From NCBI GenBank assembly GCA_965207755.1, contig OZ242297.1, positions 1,488,001-1,552,000 of the forward strand: a stretch of DNA of 64,000 bases, given 5' to 3'. This DNA comes from Aldehydirespirator sp028819505 (GTDB taxonomy: Bacteria > Actinomycetota > Acidimicrobiia > Acidimicrobiales > Aldehydirespiratoraceae). The stretch's first letter is position 1. The number at the start of each line of letters is the position of its first letter. The notes below the pieces were generated by a model. It made no database searches. It was not told the origin of the DNA and saw nothing but the letters and a program-made list of their open reading frames with translations. A program made the position numbers and the translations under genes. Positions 33,767 to 43,939 of this stretch are shown piece by piece.

Positions 33767-34930
33767 ATGCAACTCGTACTGCACAACATCGGCGAGGTCC
33801 TCACCGGCGTGCTCGACGAGCCCACCCTGGAGGCGGACACCGTCGTCGTCGATGACGGCCGCATAGTGTCGTTCGACTCCGGCGCGGCCACCACCGCCGA
33901 CACTGTGATCGACTGCAAGGGCATGACAGTCGCCCCCGGCCTCGTCGACACCCATATGCATCCCACTCTCGGCGACTACGCGCCCAAACAGCAGTCGGTC
34001 GGGTACCTGGAGCGCATGATGCACGGGGCGGTCACCCGGGCCATCTCCGCGGGTGAGGTCCATGCCCCGGGCCGGTCCGGGGCCGAGTCTGCGCTCGGTA
34101 TCGCTCTCGGGGCGTTCCACTCCTTCGAGCACCACCGGCCCGCGGGCATCAAGGTGCACGGCGGAGCGATGCTGCTGGAGAAGGACACCGACTTCTCCCA
34201 CATCGACCGGGCCTACGAAGCGGGCATGAGGATCATCGGCGAGATCGGCGTCGGCTCGCTCAAGGACCCGGTGCGCGCCGGGGAACTGTCGGCGCACGCC
34301 CGCCGGCTCGGGATGACGGTCCACATGCACTGCGGCTGCACCTCCGACCGGGGTCCCGGAGGCGACGAGCATCCCTACTTCTCGGCCGAGGACGTCCTGA
34401 CGGCGGTCCCGTCCATCGCGTCGCACGCCAACACGTTCGCCTCCCTGTCCGACGACGACATCGACATGCTCTGCAGCTCACAGGGCCCTCCGTTCGTGGA
34501 GGTGGTGCAGGCCGGCGGCACGAAGCCGATGCTGCGAGTGGTGGAGGGGCTCGCCGACCGGGGCGAGCTCGACCGGCTGCTGATCGGCACCGACACGCCC
34601 ACCGGCTACGGCGTCACGTCGCTGGGGGTCCTCAAGACCATCGGCGACGTCTGCTCGCTGGCCGGAATCGCGCCGGCGACGGCGTGGGCCGTCGCTTCGG
34701 GCCAGGCTGCCAGGGCCTTCGGCTCCGACGGCAACGTGATCGCTCCGGGGGCCGTGGCCGACATCGTCGTGATGGACGCATCCCTGGGCTCGGTGTGCGA
34801 CACGGCGGTGGAGGCCATCGGGGCTGGGGAGTTCCCCGGCGTGGCCGTGGTGATCACCGACGGCGTGGTGCGGGTGCGGGGCTCGCTGTGCACCCTGCGG
34901 TCCCGCCGGGTGGCCGGCATCGAGGGCTGA
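33767..34930 (+). CDS. enamidase-like amidohydrolase family protein
   Basis: A 387-residue metal-dependent hydrolase. The metal-site HxH is intact in GLVDTHMHPTLGD, a form I associate with enamidase of nicotinate catabolism, and further ligands appear in GMTVHMHCGCTSD, SIASHANTF and LIGTDTPTGYG. The beta-sandwich that flanks the barrel is completed by VIAPGAVADIVVMDA near the end. Last gene of the importer/LLM cluster. A substrate with a cyclic amide or enamide bond would fit the cluster, but this is inference from one family resemblance. Confidence 0.78.
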   Translation: MQLVLHNIGEVLTGVLDEPTLEADTVVVDDGRIVSFDSGAATTADTVIDCKGMTVAPGLVDTHMHPTLGDYAPKQQSVGYLERMMHGAVTRAISAGEVHAPGRSGAESALGIALGAFHSFEHHRPAGIKVHGGAMLLEKDTDFSHIDRAYEAGMRIIGEIGVGSLKDPVRAGELSAHARRLGMTVHMHCGCTSDRGPGGDEHPYFSAEDVLTAVPSIASHANTFASLSDDDIDMLCSSQGPPFVEVVQAGGTKPMLRVVEGLADRGELDRLLIGTDTPTGYGVTSLGVLKTIGDVCSLAGIAPATAWAVASGQAARAFGSDGNVIAPGAVADIVVMDASLGSVCDTAVEAIGAGEFPGVAVVITDGVVRVRGSLCTLRSRRVAGIEG

Positions 34931-34959
34931 GAGGCCGAGCGCTCAAGCTGGCGCGGTCG

Positions 34960-35060
34960 CGGCCGACGGCGCCCGCGGCCATGAGGGCCTCTATCTCGGC
35001 GTCGCTGCGGCCCAGCGATCGCAGGATCTCCTCGCTGTGCGCTCCCAGTATGCAGCTATT
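34960..35060 (-). pseudogene. C-terminal remnant of a CaiB/BaiF-type CoA-transferase
   Basis: On the minus strand the short stretch LGAHSEEILRSLGRSDAEIE followed by ALMAAGAVGRD matches the conserved C-terminus of type III (CaiB/BaiF) CoA-transferases. Nothing upstream of it in this frame resembles the rest of the roughly 400-residue enzyme, and the argC promoter region abuts it. It is best read as the leftover end of a deleted gene. Confidence 0.6.
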
Positions 35061-35104
35061 GCCTTCCTTCACAGCGGTGTTCAAGGTGCAAATTCGTTCT
35101 GAAG

Positions 35105-35122
35105 TATGGATAAAGTTGCAAT
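35105..35122. promoter_or_regulatory. ARG box (ArgR operator) upstream of argC
   Basis: The 18 bases TATGGATAAAGTTGCAAT match 14 of 18 positions of the Bacillus-type ARG box consensus CATGAATAAAAATKCAAK. The site ends 28 bp before the argC ATG, in a locally A+T-rich patch, and argR is encoded in the same operon. It should allow arginine-dependent repression of the whole pathway. Confidence 0.7.
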
Positions 35123-35150
35123 ATGGCTCGGACGCGGTAAGCTTGGCAGG

Positions 35151-36185
35151 ATGCACAAGGTGGCTGTGATCGGCGCGTCGGGGTTCACCGGCGCGGAACT
35201 GCTGCGGATCTGCGCGTCCCACCCCGACCTGGAAGTGGCCGTGGCCACCGGGGAGTCGATGGCCGGCACGGCGGTGGCCGACCTCTACCCGAGCCTGGCC
35301 GCGGCCTACGGCGACGCCGAGTTCGTGCCGTATGATCCCGGTGCCGCCTCCGGCTGCGACCTGGCCTTCTGCGGGCTGCCCCACGGCGCCTCGCAGGCTG
35401 TGGTCCCGGAGCTGCGCAACGACGTGAAGCACGTCATCGACCTGGCTGCCGACTTCAGGCTCGACGATCCCGGTCTCTACCCGGCGTGGTACGGCGAGGA
35501 GCACACCGCGCCGGAACTGCTCGACGAGTTCGTCTTCGGCCTCCCCGAACTGTTCCGCAGCCACATCCGGGGCGCCGAGCTGGTAGCCGCGCCCGGCTGC
35601 TACGTGACCACGGCCACGCTGGCGTTGGCCCCGCTCGTCGCGGCGGGCGCGGTCGAGCCGCACGGGATCATCGTGGACGCGGCCAGCGGGGTGTCCGGCG
35701 CGGGCCGGCCTCCGAGACCGAACACGACGTTCTGCGCGGTGGATGAGGATTTCACCGCCTACGGCCTGCTGACCCACCGGCACACGCCTGAGATCGAGAT
35801 GGCCGTGTCGCGCCACTCCGGCGCCGATGTGCAGGTGCTGTTCACGCCCCATCTGGCGCCCATGAACCGGGGCATCCTCGCCACCTGCTACGCCAGGCCC
35901 ACCGGGGCGACGAGCACCTCCGACGTCCTCGGCGTGCTCGGGGACGCCTACCGCGACGAGCCGTTCGTGGTGGTGAGCGAGCGGTCACCGTCCACCAAGG
36001 CGACGCTGGGATCCAACAGCGTCCACATCACCGCCAGGGCCGACGCCCGCACCGGGTGGGTGATGGCCATCGCCGCGCTCGACAACCTGGTCAAGGGAGC
36101 GTCGGGCCAGGCCGTGCAGTGCGCCAACCTCGCGCTGGGCATCGACGAGACCGCCGGACTGGCTTCGGCGGGGATCTACCCCTAG
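35151..36185 (+). CDS. argC: N-acetyl-gamma-glutamyl-phosphate reductase
   Basis: A 344-residue enzyme that reduces N-acetylglutamyl phosphate to the semialdehyde with NADPH, the third step of arginine synthesis. The Rossmann motif KVAVIGASGFTGAELLR opens the protein and the catalytic cysteine sits in ELVAAPGCYVTTATLAL. Other family features are LAFCGLPHGAS and the C-terminal GWVMAIAALDNLVKGASGQA. The frame is open 15 codons upstream, but ATG 35151 gives the standard N-terminus and lies just past the ARG box. First gene of the arg operon. Confidence 0.95.
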   Translation: MHKVAVIGASGFTGAELLRICASHPDLEVAVATGESMAGTAVADLYPSLAAAYGDAEFVPYDPGAASGCDLAFCGLPHGASQAVVPELRNDVKHVIDLAADFRLDDPGLYPAWYGEEHTAPELLDEFVFGLPELFRSHIRGAELVAAPGCYVTTATLALAPLVAAGAVEPHGIIVDAASGVSGAGRPPRPNTTFCAVDEDFTAYGLLTHRHTPEIEMAVSRHSGADVQVLFTPHLAPMNRGILATCYARPTGATSTSDVLGVLGDAYRDEPFVVVSERSPSTKATLGSNSVHITARADARTGWVMAIAALDNLVKGASGQAVQCANLALGIDETAGLASAGIYP

Positions 36186-36231
36186 AGGCCGCCATGGACT
36201 CCTCTCCGCTCTGCTCCCAGGCCCCTCGGCC

Positions 36232-36278
36232 GAATTGGCAGCGTTATGCACGGATGGCGTGCATTCTGCTGCCAATTC
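36232..36278 (+). repeat. 47-bp palindromic repeat, copy 1
   Basis: Ends GAATTGGCAGC and GCTGCCAATTC are perfect inverted repeats; inner arms ATGCACG and CGTGCAT flank a GATGG loop. It lies between argC and argJ, 36 bp before copy 2, in the same orientation. Confidence 0.9.
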
Positions 36279-36313
36279 CCGTCCACTGTCCGAGGTTCAT
36301 CGGCCCCTCGGCC

Positions 36314-36360
36314 GAATTGGCAGCGTTATGCACGGATGGCGTGCATTCTGCTGCCAATTC
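36314..36360 (+). repeat. 47-bp palindromic repeat, copy 2
   Basis: Identical to copy 1 across the element, and preceded by the same CGGCCCCTCGGCC-type flank, so this pair arose by tandem duplication of about 80 bp. It ends 12 bp before the argJ start codon, where an mRNA hairpin could affect initiation of argJ translation. Confidence 0.9.
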
Positions 36361-36372
36361 GCGGTGGCCGTG

Positions 36373-37602
36373 ATGGTTGGGACGCCGGTCTCGCCGCTCG
36401 CCCCCGCGGCCTTCCCTGTGATGCCAGCGGTCGGGGGCTTGCGCCTGGCCACCGCGGCCGCCGGAATCCGCTACCAGGGCCGCGACGACGTGATGCTGGC
36501 CGAGCTGTCCCCGGGCAGCACCGTGGCAGGAACGTTCACCCGGTCGCTGTGCACGGCCGCACCCGTCGACTGGTGCAAAGACGCGCTGGCGGCGAGCGGA
36601 GGCAGGGGTCGGGCCATCATCGTCAACTCGGGCAACGCCAACGCGTTCACCGGCGCGGCCGGATACCGGGTCGCCGAGCACACCGCGGGGTCGGTGGCCG
36701 GAGCGCTGGGGGCGCAGCCCTACGAGGTGCTGGTTGCATCCACCGGGGTGATCGCCGAGGACCTGCCCGTCGAGCGCATCGACGCTGCGCTTCCCTCGCT
36801 CGTCGCCGGCCTGTCCGCCCCGGACCCGCAGGCATGGGAGGCGGCCGCGGCCGCCATCGGCACCACGGACACGTTCCCCAAAGCCGCGTCGGCACCGGTG
36901 GATGGCACCGGCGCGCACGTGGCCGGGATCGCCAAGGGCAGCGGCATGATCGCCCCCGACATGGCCACCATGCTCGCGTTCGTGTTCACCGACCTTGCGG
37001 TGGACCCGCTGACCGCCCAGGAATGCTTGGCCTCATCGGTCGAGAAGAGCTTCAACCGCGTCACTGTGGACTCCGACACCTCTACCAGCGACACAGTGAT
37101 TCTGGCCGCCACCGGCTCGTCAGGGCGCAGCGCCGGCCTGCATACGGCTTACTTCCGGGAGGCGCTCGACGCGGTGACGCTGGATCTGGCCCACCAGATA
37201 GTGCGGGACGGCGAGGGCGCCACCAAGTTCGTGGCCGTCACCGTCACCGGCGCGGCCGGCGACGCCGCCGCGGACGCCATAGCACGGGCGGTGGCCGACT
37301 CGCCGCTGGTGAAGACCGCCCTGGCCGCCTCCGACGCCAACTGGGGCCGCATCGTGGCCGCGGTGGGCAAGGCCGGCCAGCGGGCCGACCGGGACCGGCT
37401 GTCGATCTGGATCGGCGACGAGCAGTGCGCCGAGGGTGGCATTCCCCACCCCGGCTACAGCGAGGAGACAGCCATCGAGCACCTGCTGGGCGACGACATC
37501 GAGCTCCGGGTCGACGTGGGCGTGGGCGACGGCGAGGCCACGATCTGGACGTGCGACCTGACCCACGGCTACATCGACATCAACGCGGGGTACAGGACAT
37601 GA
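36373..37602 (+). CDS. argJ: bifunctional glutamate N-acetyltransferase / ornithine acetyltransferase
   Basis: A 409-residue ArgJ, which recycles the acetyl group from N-acetylornithine to glutamate. The self-cleavage site is visible in KGSGMIAPDMATMLAFVFTD, where the bond before the threonine of ATML is cut to give alpha and beta subunits with Thr as nucleophile. Other landmarks are AIIVNSGNANAFTG, VASTGVIAEDLP and the C-terminal DLTHGYIDINAGYRT. The ATG at 36373 is used because upstream codons only translate the palindromic repeat. A GTG immediately before it is an alternative. Confidence 0.95.
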   Translation: MVGTPVSPLAPAAFPVMPAVGGLRLATAAAGIRYQGRDDVMLAELSPGSTVAGTFTRSLCTAAPVDWCKDALAASGGRGRAIIVNSGNANAFTGAAGYRVAEHTAGSVAGALGAQPYEVLVASTGVIAEDLPVERIDAALPSLVAGLSAPDPQAWEAAAAAIGTTDTFPKAASAPVDGTGAHVAGIAKGSGMIAPDMATMLAFVFTDLAVDPLTAQECLASSVEKSFNRVTVDSDTSTSDTVILAATGSSGRSAGLHTAYFREALDAVTLDLAHQIVRDGEGATKFVAVTVTGAAGDAAADAIARAVADSPLVKTALAASDANWGRIVAAVGKAGQRADRDRLSIWIGDEQCAEGGIPHPGYSEETAIEHLLGDDIELRVDVGVGDGEATIWTCDLTHGYIDINAGYRT

Positions 37603-37693
37603 TGCACGCGCCTCGGCACGCTCGGACCGGTGTCGCGGTCTCGCAGACGGCCGCCGCGCGGGGCGGCTTCGCCACGGTGCAGGGATACAGGAC

Positions 37694-38635
37694 ATGAGCC
37701 CGGAGACGGCGCACACGCAGGACACGGTCGACGCGACGCACGGCTTCGAGCCCGAGCGGAGGGCCCGGGCGCTGGTGGAGGCCCTGCCCTACATCCGGCG
37801 CTTCCGGGGCGCGGTCGTGGTGGTCAAGTACGGCGGCCACGCCATGACCGACCCAGAGCTGGCCGCCTCGTTCGCCCGCGACATCGTGCTGGTGCGCGCC
37901 GTCGGGCTGCACCCGGTGGTGGTCCACGGTGGCGGCCCCCAGATCGGCGAGCACCTGCGGAGGCTGGGCAAGGAGAGCGAGTTCCGCGACGGCCTGCGGG
38001 TGACCGACGCCGAGACCCTCGAAGTGGCCCGGATGGTGCTGGTCGGCAAGGTCGGCCGGGACATCGTCAGCGCTGTCAACGCAAGCGGGGGAGCGGCGCT
38101 GGGACTCTCCGGCGAGGACGGGCGCCTCGTGACGGCCGTGCCACGGGATCCTGCTCTCGGTTTCGTGGGCGACGTCGCTTCGGTCGATCCGAGCGTCATC
38201 GAGCGGCTGGTGGCCGAGCAGATCATCCCGGTGGTCTCCTCGATCGGCGCGGACGCCGGGGGCCAGGCCTACAACATCAACGCCGACACCATGGCGGCGG
38301 CCCTGGCCGGCGCGCTCGGCGCGGCCAAGGTCGTGTACCTCACCGACGTGCCCGGTCTGCTCGCCGATCCAGCGGACCCGTCGTCGCTGGTGAGCCGGGC
38401 CAGCGTCACCGAGGTGGAGGCCATGATCGACTCGGCCGCCGTGAGCGGCGGGATGATCCCCAAAGCTCAGGCCTGCGTGGACGCGGTGCGCCGGGGCGCC
38501 GGCTCTGCCCACATGCTCGACGGCCGGATACCCCACGCCGTACTGCTCGAGCTGTTCACCGACGCCGGAATCGGCACGATGATCACGAACGGCGCAGCCG
38601 GCGCATCCAAGGAGACACGCGAGGACCAGCCATGA
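37694..38635 (+). CDS. argB: acetylglutamate kinase
   Basis: A 313-residue amino-acid kinase that phosphorylates N-acetylglutamate, usually the feedback-controlled step. Visible motifs are VVVVKYGGHAM, VVVHGGGPQIGEHL, AYNINADTMAAALAGAL and MIPKAQACVDAVRRG. The N-terminal extension of about 30 residues before the kinase core is of the type found in arginine-inhibited hexameric enzymes. The 91-bp gap after argJ contains a repeat of the argJ terminal TACAGGACATGA. The stop overlaps argD by 4 bp. Confidence 0.95.
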   Translation: MSPETAHTQDTVDATHGFEPERRARALVEALPYIRRFRGAVVVVKYGGHAMTDPELAASFARDIVLVRAVGLHPVVVHGGGPQIGEHLRRLGKESEFRDGLRVTDAETLEVARMVLVGKVGRDIVSAVNASGGAALGLSGEDGRLVTAVPRDPALGFVGDVASVDPSVIERLVAEQIIPVVSSIGADAGGQAYNINADTMAAALAGALGAAKVVYLTDVPGLLADPADPSSLVSRASVTEVEAMIDSAAVSGGMIPKAQACVDAVRRGAGSAHMLDGRIPHAVLLELFTDAGIGTMITNGAAGASKETREDQP

Positions 38636-39816
38636 GCAGAGCCGCGCTGATGAACAACTACGGCACCCCGCCGGTGACCTTCGTGCGGGGCGACGGCGCC
38701 GAACTCTGGGACGACCGCGGCCGCCGCTACCTCGACTTCCTGTGCGGGCTGGCGGTGACCGGTCTGGGGCACGCCCACCCGGCGGTGACGGAGGCCGTCG
38801 CGGCCCAGGCGGGGACGCTCATACACACGTCGAACCTCTTCGCCAACGAGCCGACCGCCGAGGTGGTGGAGACGCTCGACCGGCTGGTCCGCTCCGGTCC
38901 CGGCGGCGACACCGAGCCCGGCCGGATCCTCTTCCAGAACTCCGGCGCCGAGGCGGTCGAGGCCGCCCTCAAGCTGGCTCGCAAGCACCAGGGCCGGGGC
39001 CGCCACGGGGTGGTGAGCGCCTACGGGTCGTTCCACGGCCGTACGCTGGCCGCGCTGGCGGCTACCGGGCAGCCCGCCAAGCACGAGCCCTTCCAGCCGA
39101 TGCCGGAAGGCTTCCGCCATGTGCCCTTCGACGACTTCGGCGCGCTGGCGGCAGCGCTCGACCCCTCCGTCGGGGCGGTGGTGCTCGAGTCGGTCCAGGG
39201 CGAGGGCGGCGTGGTGCCGGCCGGCGACGAGTACCTGCAGGCCGTGCGGCGGGCGTGCGACGAGCGCGGCATCCTGCTGGTGATGGACGAGATCCAGACC
39301 GGTCTCGCCCGCACCGGACGGTGGTTCGGCTACCAGCACGCCGGCGTGCAGCCCGACATCGTGACCATGGCCAAGGCGCTCGGCAACGGCGTGCCCGTCG
39401 GAGCGGTGTGGGCCCGGCCCGGCGTCGCGGCCGCCTTCGTTCCCGGCGACCACGGCTCGACCTTCGCGGGCCAGCCTCTGGCCCTGGCCGCGGTGCGGGC
39501 CGTCCTCGCTCAGATGCAGGCCATGGACGCGCCCGCGGCGGCGGACCGTCTCGGCGCCGCCCTGCGGGACCGGCTGCTCCAGATCGACGGCGTGGACAGT
39601 GTGCGGGGCCGGGGCCTGCTGCTGGCCGCGGAGCTGTCGGAGGACGCCAGAGCGGGACGCTCGGCGAAGGACGTAGCCTCGGCCTGCCTCGACGGGGGGC
39701 TGGTGGTGAACGGGGTGACCCCGACGGCCCTGCGTCTCGCCCCGCCGTTCGTGGTGTCCGCCGAGCAGCTCGCCGAAGGGTGCTCCATCCTGGCCGGCGT
39801 CCTGGAGCACGCATGA
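38632..39816 (+). CDS. argD: acetylornithine aminotransferase
   Basis: A 394-residue class-III PLP aminotransferase converting N-acetylglutamate semialdehyde to N-acetylornithine. The PLP lysine is in VTMAKALGNGVP, the cofactor aspartate in LLVMDEIQTGLARTG, and the ring-stacking segment in SAYGSFHGRTLAAL. The ATG overlaps the argB stop (ATGA); the open frame upstream is a shadow of argB. It follows the usual argCJBD order. Confidence 0.95.
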   Translation: MSRAALMNNYGTPPVTFVRGDGAELWDDRGRRYLDFLCGLAVTGLGHAHPAVTEAVAAQAGTLIHTSNLFANEPTAEVVETLDRLVRSGPGGDTEPGRILFQNSGAEAVEAALKLARKHQGRGRHGVVSAYGSFHGRTLAALAATGQPAKHEPFQPMPEGFRHVPFDDFGALAAALDPSVGAVVLESVQGEGGVVPAGDEYLQAVRRACDERGILLVMDEIQTGLARTGRWFGYQHAGVQPDIVTMAKALGNGVPVGAVWARPGVAAAFVPGDHGSTFAGQPLALAAVRAVLAQMQAMDAPAAADRLGAALRDRLLQIDGVDSVRGRGLLLAAELSEDARAGRSAKDVASACLDGGLVVNGVTPTALRLAPPFVVSAEQLAEGCSILAGVLEHA

Positions 39817-39864
39817 CGCGCCACACGTTCGCGACAATGGTCCTCACTCGATGAAGGAGTTCTT

Positions 39865-40758
39865 ATGCGCCACTTCCTGGATGTCGACGACTTGCAGCCG
39901 AGCGACCTCGCCCGGATCCTGAACTTGGCGACCACCCCGGACCCGCCGCCCGTTCTGGCGGGCAGGGGCGTGTCGCTGCTGTTCGAGAAGCCCTCGGCCC
40001 GCACCCGCAGCGCCACCGAGATGGCCGTGGTGCAGTTGGGGGGCCACCCCACCTACATCGGCGCCGCCGAGGTCGGTCTGGACGAGCGCGAGAGCGTGGA
40101 GGACGTGACCCGCACCCTGGCGTGCTACAGCGCCGTGATCGGGGCGAGGGTGTTCGACCACCGCACCGTGAAGCGCATGGCGGCCGTGAGCGCGGCGCCG
40201 GTCGTCAACCTGCTCAGCGACGCCGCCCACCCCACCCAGGCGGTGGCCGACCTGCTGACGATCCGGGCCGCGCGCGGCCATCTCGAGGGCCGTGTCCTGG
40301 CCTACGTCGGCGACGCCAACAACGTGGCGCACTCGCTGGCGTACGCCGCCGGCCTCTCGGGCATGGCAGTGCGTGTCGCCAGTCCCGCCGGCTACGGGTT
40401 CAGCGAGGCCGACTTGCGGCGGATGCGCCGCCGCGGCTGCGAGCCCGTCCAGGTGCAGAGGCCGGCCGAGGCGGTGAGCGGCGCCGATGTGGTCTACACC
40501 GACGTGTGGACCTCGATGGGCCAGGAGGAGGAGGCCGAGAATCGCCGCAGGGACTTCGCCGGGTTCAGGGTGGACAGGCGGCTGATGGCCCGGGCCGCGG
40601 CGGGCGCCGTGTTCCTGCACTGCCTGCCCGCCCACCGGGGCGAGGAGGTGGCCTCCACGGTGATCGACGGTCCCAGCAGCCTGGTGTGGCAGCAGGCGGC
40701 CAACCGGATGCACGCGGCCAGGGGTCTGCTGCTGTGGCTGATGGAACGGGCCGGGTAG
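39865..40758 (+). CDS. argF: ornithine carbamoyltransferase
   Basis: A 297-residue transcarbamylase forming citrulline from ornithine and carbamoyl phosphate. The carbamoyl-phosphate loop reads EKPSARTRSATEMA, a slight variant of the common STRTR. HPTQAVADLLT and the catalytic FLHCLPAHRGEEV are present. The ornithine loop, normally with SMG, reads DVWTSMGQEEE. It starts 48 bp after argD at an ATG preceded by AAGGAG. Confidence 0.94.
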   Translation: MRHFLDVDDLQPSDLARILNLATTPDPPPVLAGRGVSLLFEKPSARTRSATEMAVVQLGGHPTYIGAAEVGLDERESVEDVTRTLACYSAVIGARVFDHRTVKRMAAVSAAPVVNLLSDAAHPTQAVADLLTIRAARGHLEGRVLAYVGDANNVAHSLAYAAGLSGMAVRVASPAGYGFSEADLRRMRRRGCEPVQVQRPAEAVSGADVVYTDVWTSMGQEEEAENRRRDFAGFRVDRRLMARAAAGAVFLHCLPAHRGEEVASTVIDGPSSLVWQQAANRMHAARGLLLWLMERAG

Positions 40759-40769
40759 GGGCGCCGTCC

Positions 40770-41237
40770 ATGAGCAAGACCAGCCGCCAGCACCTGATCG
40801 TCCGGCTGCTCGGTGAGCATGCCGTGGCCAGCCAGCAGCGGCTGGTCGACCTGCTGGCGGACGCGGGCGTGCCCGCGACCCGGGCGACGGTGTCGCGCGA
40901 TCTCGACGTGCTCGGCGCGGTGAAGGTCCGGGTAGCGGGAGGAGGAACCGTGTACGCCATTCCCGAGCATCCCATCGACCGCATCGCGCCGGAGGAGCAT
41001 CTCAGGAGGGTGATGGGCGACTGGGTGGCCGACATCGGCGCCTCGGGCAACCTCGCGGTGGTGCGCACGCCGCCGGGCTCGGCCCACGTGGTGGCGTCCG
41101 CCCTCGACCGGGCCGGCCTCGAAGAGGTGCTGGGAACGGTGGCGGGGGACGACTCGCTGATCGTGGTGGCCACCGACGGGACGCCGGGCTCGGAGCTGGC
41201 CGACCGCCTGCGGGACCTGGCCGGACTGGACAGTTAG
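40770..41237 (+). CDS. argR: arginine repressor
   Basis: A 155-residue ArgR. The N-terminal winged helix includes RQHLIVRLLGEHAVASQQ and the recognition-helix region VPATRATVSRDLDVLGAVKV; the C-terminal hexamerisation/arginine-binding domain includes LEEVLGTVAGDDSLIVVATD with its conserved GDD. It lies within the operon it is expected to repress through the ARG box at 35105, giving autoregulation. The ATG is 11 bp after the argF stop. Confidence 0.94.
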   Translation: MSKTSRQHLIVRLLGEHAVASQQRLVDLLADAGVPATRATVSRDLDVLGAVKVRVAGGGTVYAIPEHPIDRIAPEEHLRRVMGDWVADIGASGNLAVVRTPPGSAHVVASALDRAGLEEVLGTVAGDDSLIVVATDGTPGSELADRLRDLAGLDS

Positions 41238-41290
41238 TCAAGGCATCACGACATCAAGACTCCCGGTAACGAAGTGGCAAGGACAGCAGA

Positions 41291-42532
<1,242 letters not shown>

Positions 42533-42534
42533 CC

Positions 42535-43920
42535 GTGGACGACTCGGCGACCCTCTGGCACGGACGCTTCGGCGGCGACCCCGCCGAGGCGGTCCGGGCC
42601 CTCAACGACAGTCTCCCTTTCGACCGGCGCATGTTCCGCGAGGACATCGCGGGGTCGCGCGCCCACGCGACGATGCTGGCCGCGGTCGGGCTGATCACCG
42701 GCGACGAGCGTGACGCCGTCTGCGAGGCGCTCGACACCGTCGAGGCCGAGATGGCCGAGGGCCGCTTCGTCTTGGCGTCCGGCGACGAGGACGTCCACAC
42801 CGCGGTGGAGCGGCGGGTCACCGAGATCACCCCGGCCGGGGCCAAGCTCCACACCGGCCGCAGCCGCAACGACCAGGTGGCCGCCGACCTGCGGCTTTGG
42901 ACCCGCTCCGCGCTGGACGGTGTCGCCCGGGCGGTGCTGGGCGTGCAGCGGACGCTGCTGAGCCGGGCCACCGACGCCGGCGAGGCGCGGCTGCCCGGCT
43001 ACACCCACCTGCAGCAGGCTCAGCCGGTGCTTCTGGCCCACCATCTGCTGGCCCACGGCTGGGCGCTGGCCCGCGATGTCGAGCGGCTGGCCGAGGCCCG
43101 TGGCCGGGCCGACGTCTCCCCGCTGGGGGCGGGCGCGCTGGCCGGGTCGTCGCTGCCGCTGGACCCCGAGCGGACCGCGGCCGAGCTGGGATTCGCGTCC
43201 GTCTTCGAGAACAGCCTCGACGCGGTGGCCGACCGCGACTTCGTGGTCGACGCCCTCTACGCCCTGGCCGTCCTCGGTGTGCATCTGAGCCGGGTGGGCG
43301 AGGAGCTGGTGCTGTGGTCGTCGTCGGAGTTCGGATTCGTGGAGCTCGACGACGCCTACGCGACCGGCTCGTCGATGATGCCCCAGAAGAAGAACCCCGA
43401 CGTGGCCGAGCTGGCCCGGGCCAAGGCCGGCCGCCTCATCGGGCATCTGACGGGGCTGCTGGCCACCCTGAAGGGTCTGCCCCTGGCCTACGCCAAGGAC
43501 CTCCAGGAGGACAAGGAGCCCCTGTTCGACGCGGTCGACACGACCCTGCTGACGCTGGCCGCCCTCGACGGGGTGCTGGCCACCGCCCGCTTCAACACCG
43601 GCCGGATGGCCGATGCCGCCTCGTCGCCGTACGCTGCGGCCACCGACCTGGCCGAGTGGCTGGTGGCGAGGGGGGCGCCGTTCCGCGAGGCTCACGCCGC
43701 GGTCGGCGATCTGGTGCGGCGCTCGCTGTCCGGCGAGGGGTCGCTGGCCGGGCTGGCCGCCGCGGACGACCGGCTCGGCTCGGAGGCCGCCGCCCTGCTC
43801 GAACCTGGGGCGTCGGCGGCGCGGCGCAACACGCGCGGCGCGGGCGGCCCGCGGGCGGTGGCCGCGCAGTTGGAGAGGTTCCGGGAACGGATCGAGACCG
43901 ACGCGGCCCGCTTCGGGTGA
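42535..43920 (+). CDS. argH: argininosuccinate lyase
   Basis: A 461-residue lyase of the fumarase/aspartase superfamily that splits argininosuccinate into arginine and fumarate, the last step of the pathway. The superfamily signature is GSSMMPQKKNPD; LHTGRSRNDQVAADLRLW and YTHLQQAQPVLLAHH carry the substrate-binding and catalytic histidine regions. The GTG start at 42535 follows CGGAGAGGGGG and sits two bases after the argG stop; the longer upstream frame is a shadow of argG. No argA-like gene is needed because argJ recycles the acetyl group. Confidence 0.95.
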   Translation: MDDSATLWHGRFGGDPAEAVRALNDSLPFDRRMFREDIAGSRAHATMLAAVGLITGDERDAVCEALDTVEAEMAEGRFVLASGDEDVHTAVERRVTEITPAGAKLHTGRSRNDQVAADLRLWTRSALDGVARAVLGVQRTLLSRATDAGEARLPGYTHLQQAQPVLLAHHLLAHGWALARDVERLAEARGRADVSPLGAGALAGSSLPLDPERTAAELGFASVFENSLDAVADRDFVVDALYALAVLGVHLSRVGEELVLWSSSEFGFVELDDAYATGSSMMPQKKNPDVAELARAKAGRLIGHLTGLLATLKGLPLAYAKDLQEDKEPLFDAVDTTLLTLAALDGVLATARFNTGRMADAASSPYAAATDLAEWLVARGAPFREAHAAVGDLVRRSLSGEGSLAGLAAADDRLGSEAAALLEPGASAARRNTRGAGGPRAVAAQLERFRERIETDAARFG

Positions 43921-43939
43921 CCGGCAAGCTGCAGTGTCT

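Noticed and set aside
36235..36372. N-terminal extension of argJ reading AALCTDGVHSAANS
   Set aside because: It is a translation of the 47-bp palindrome and recurs wherever the repeat occurs, for example near 59880.
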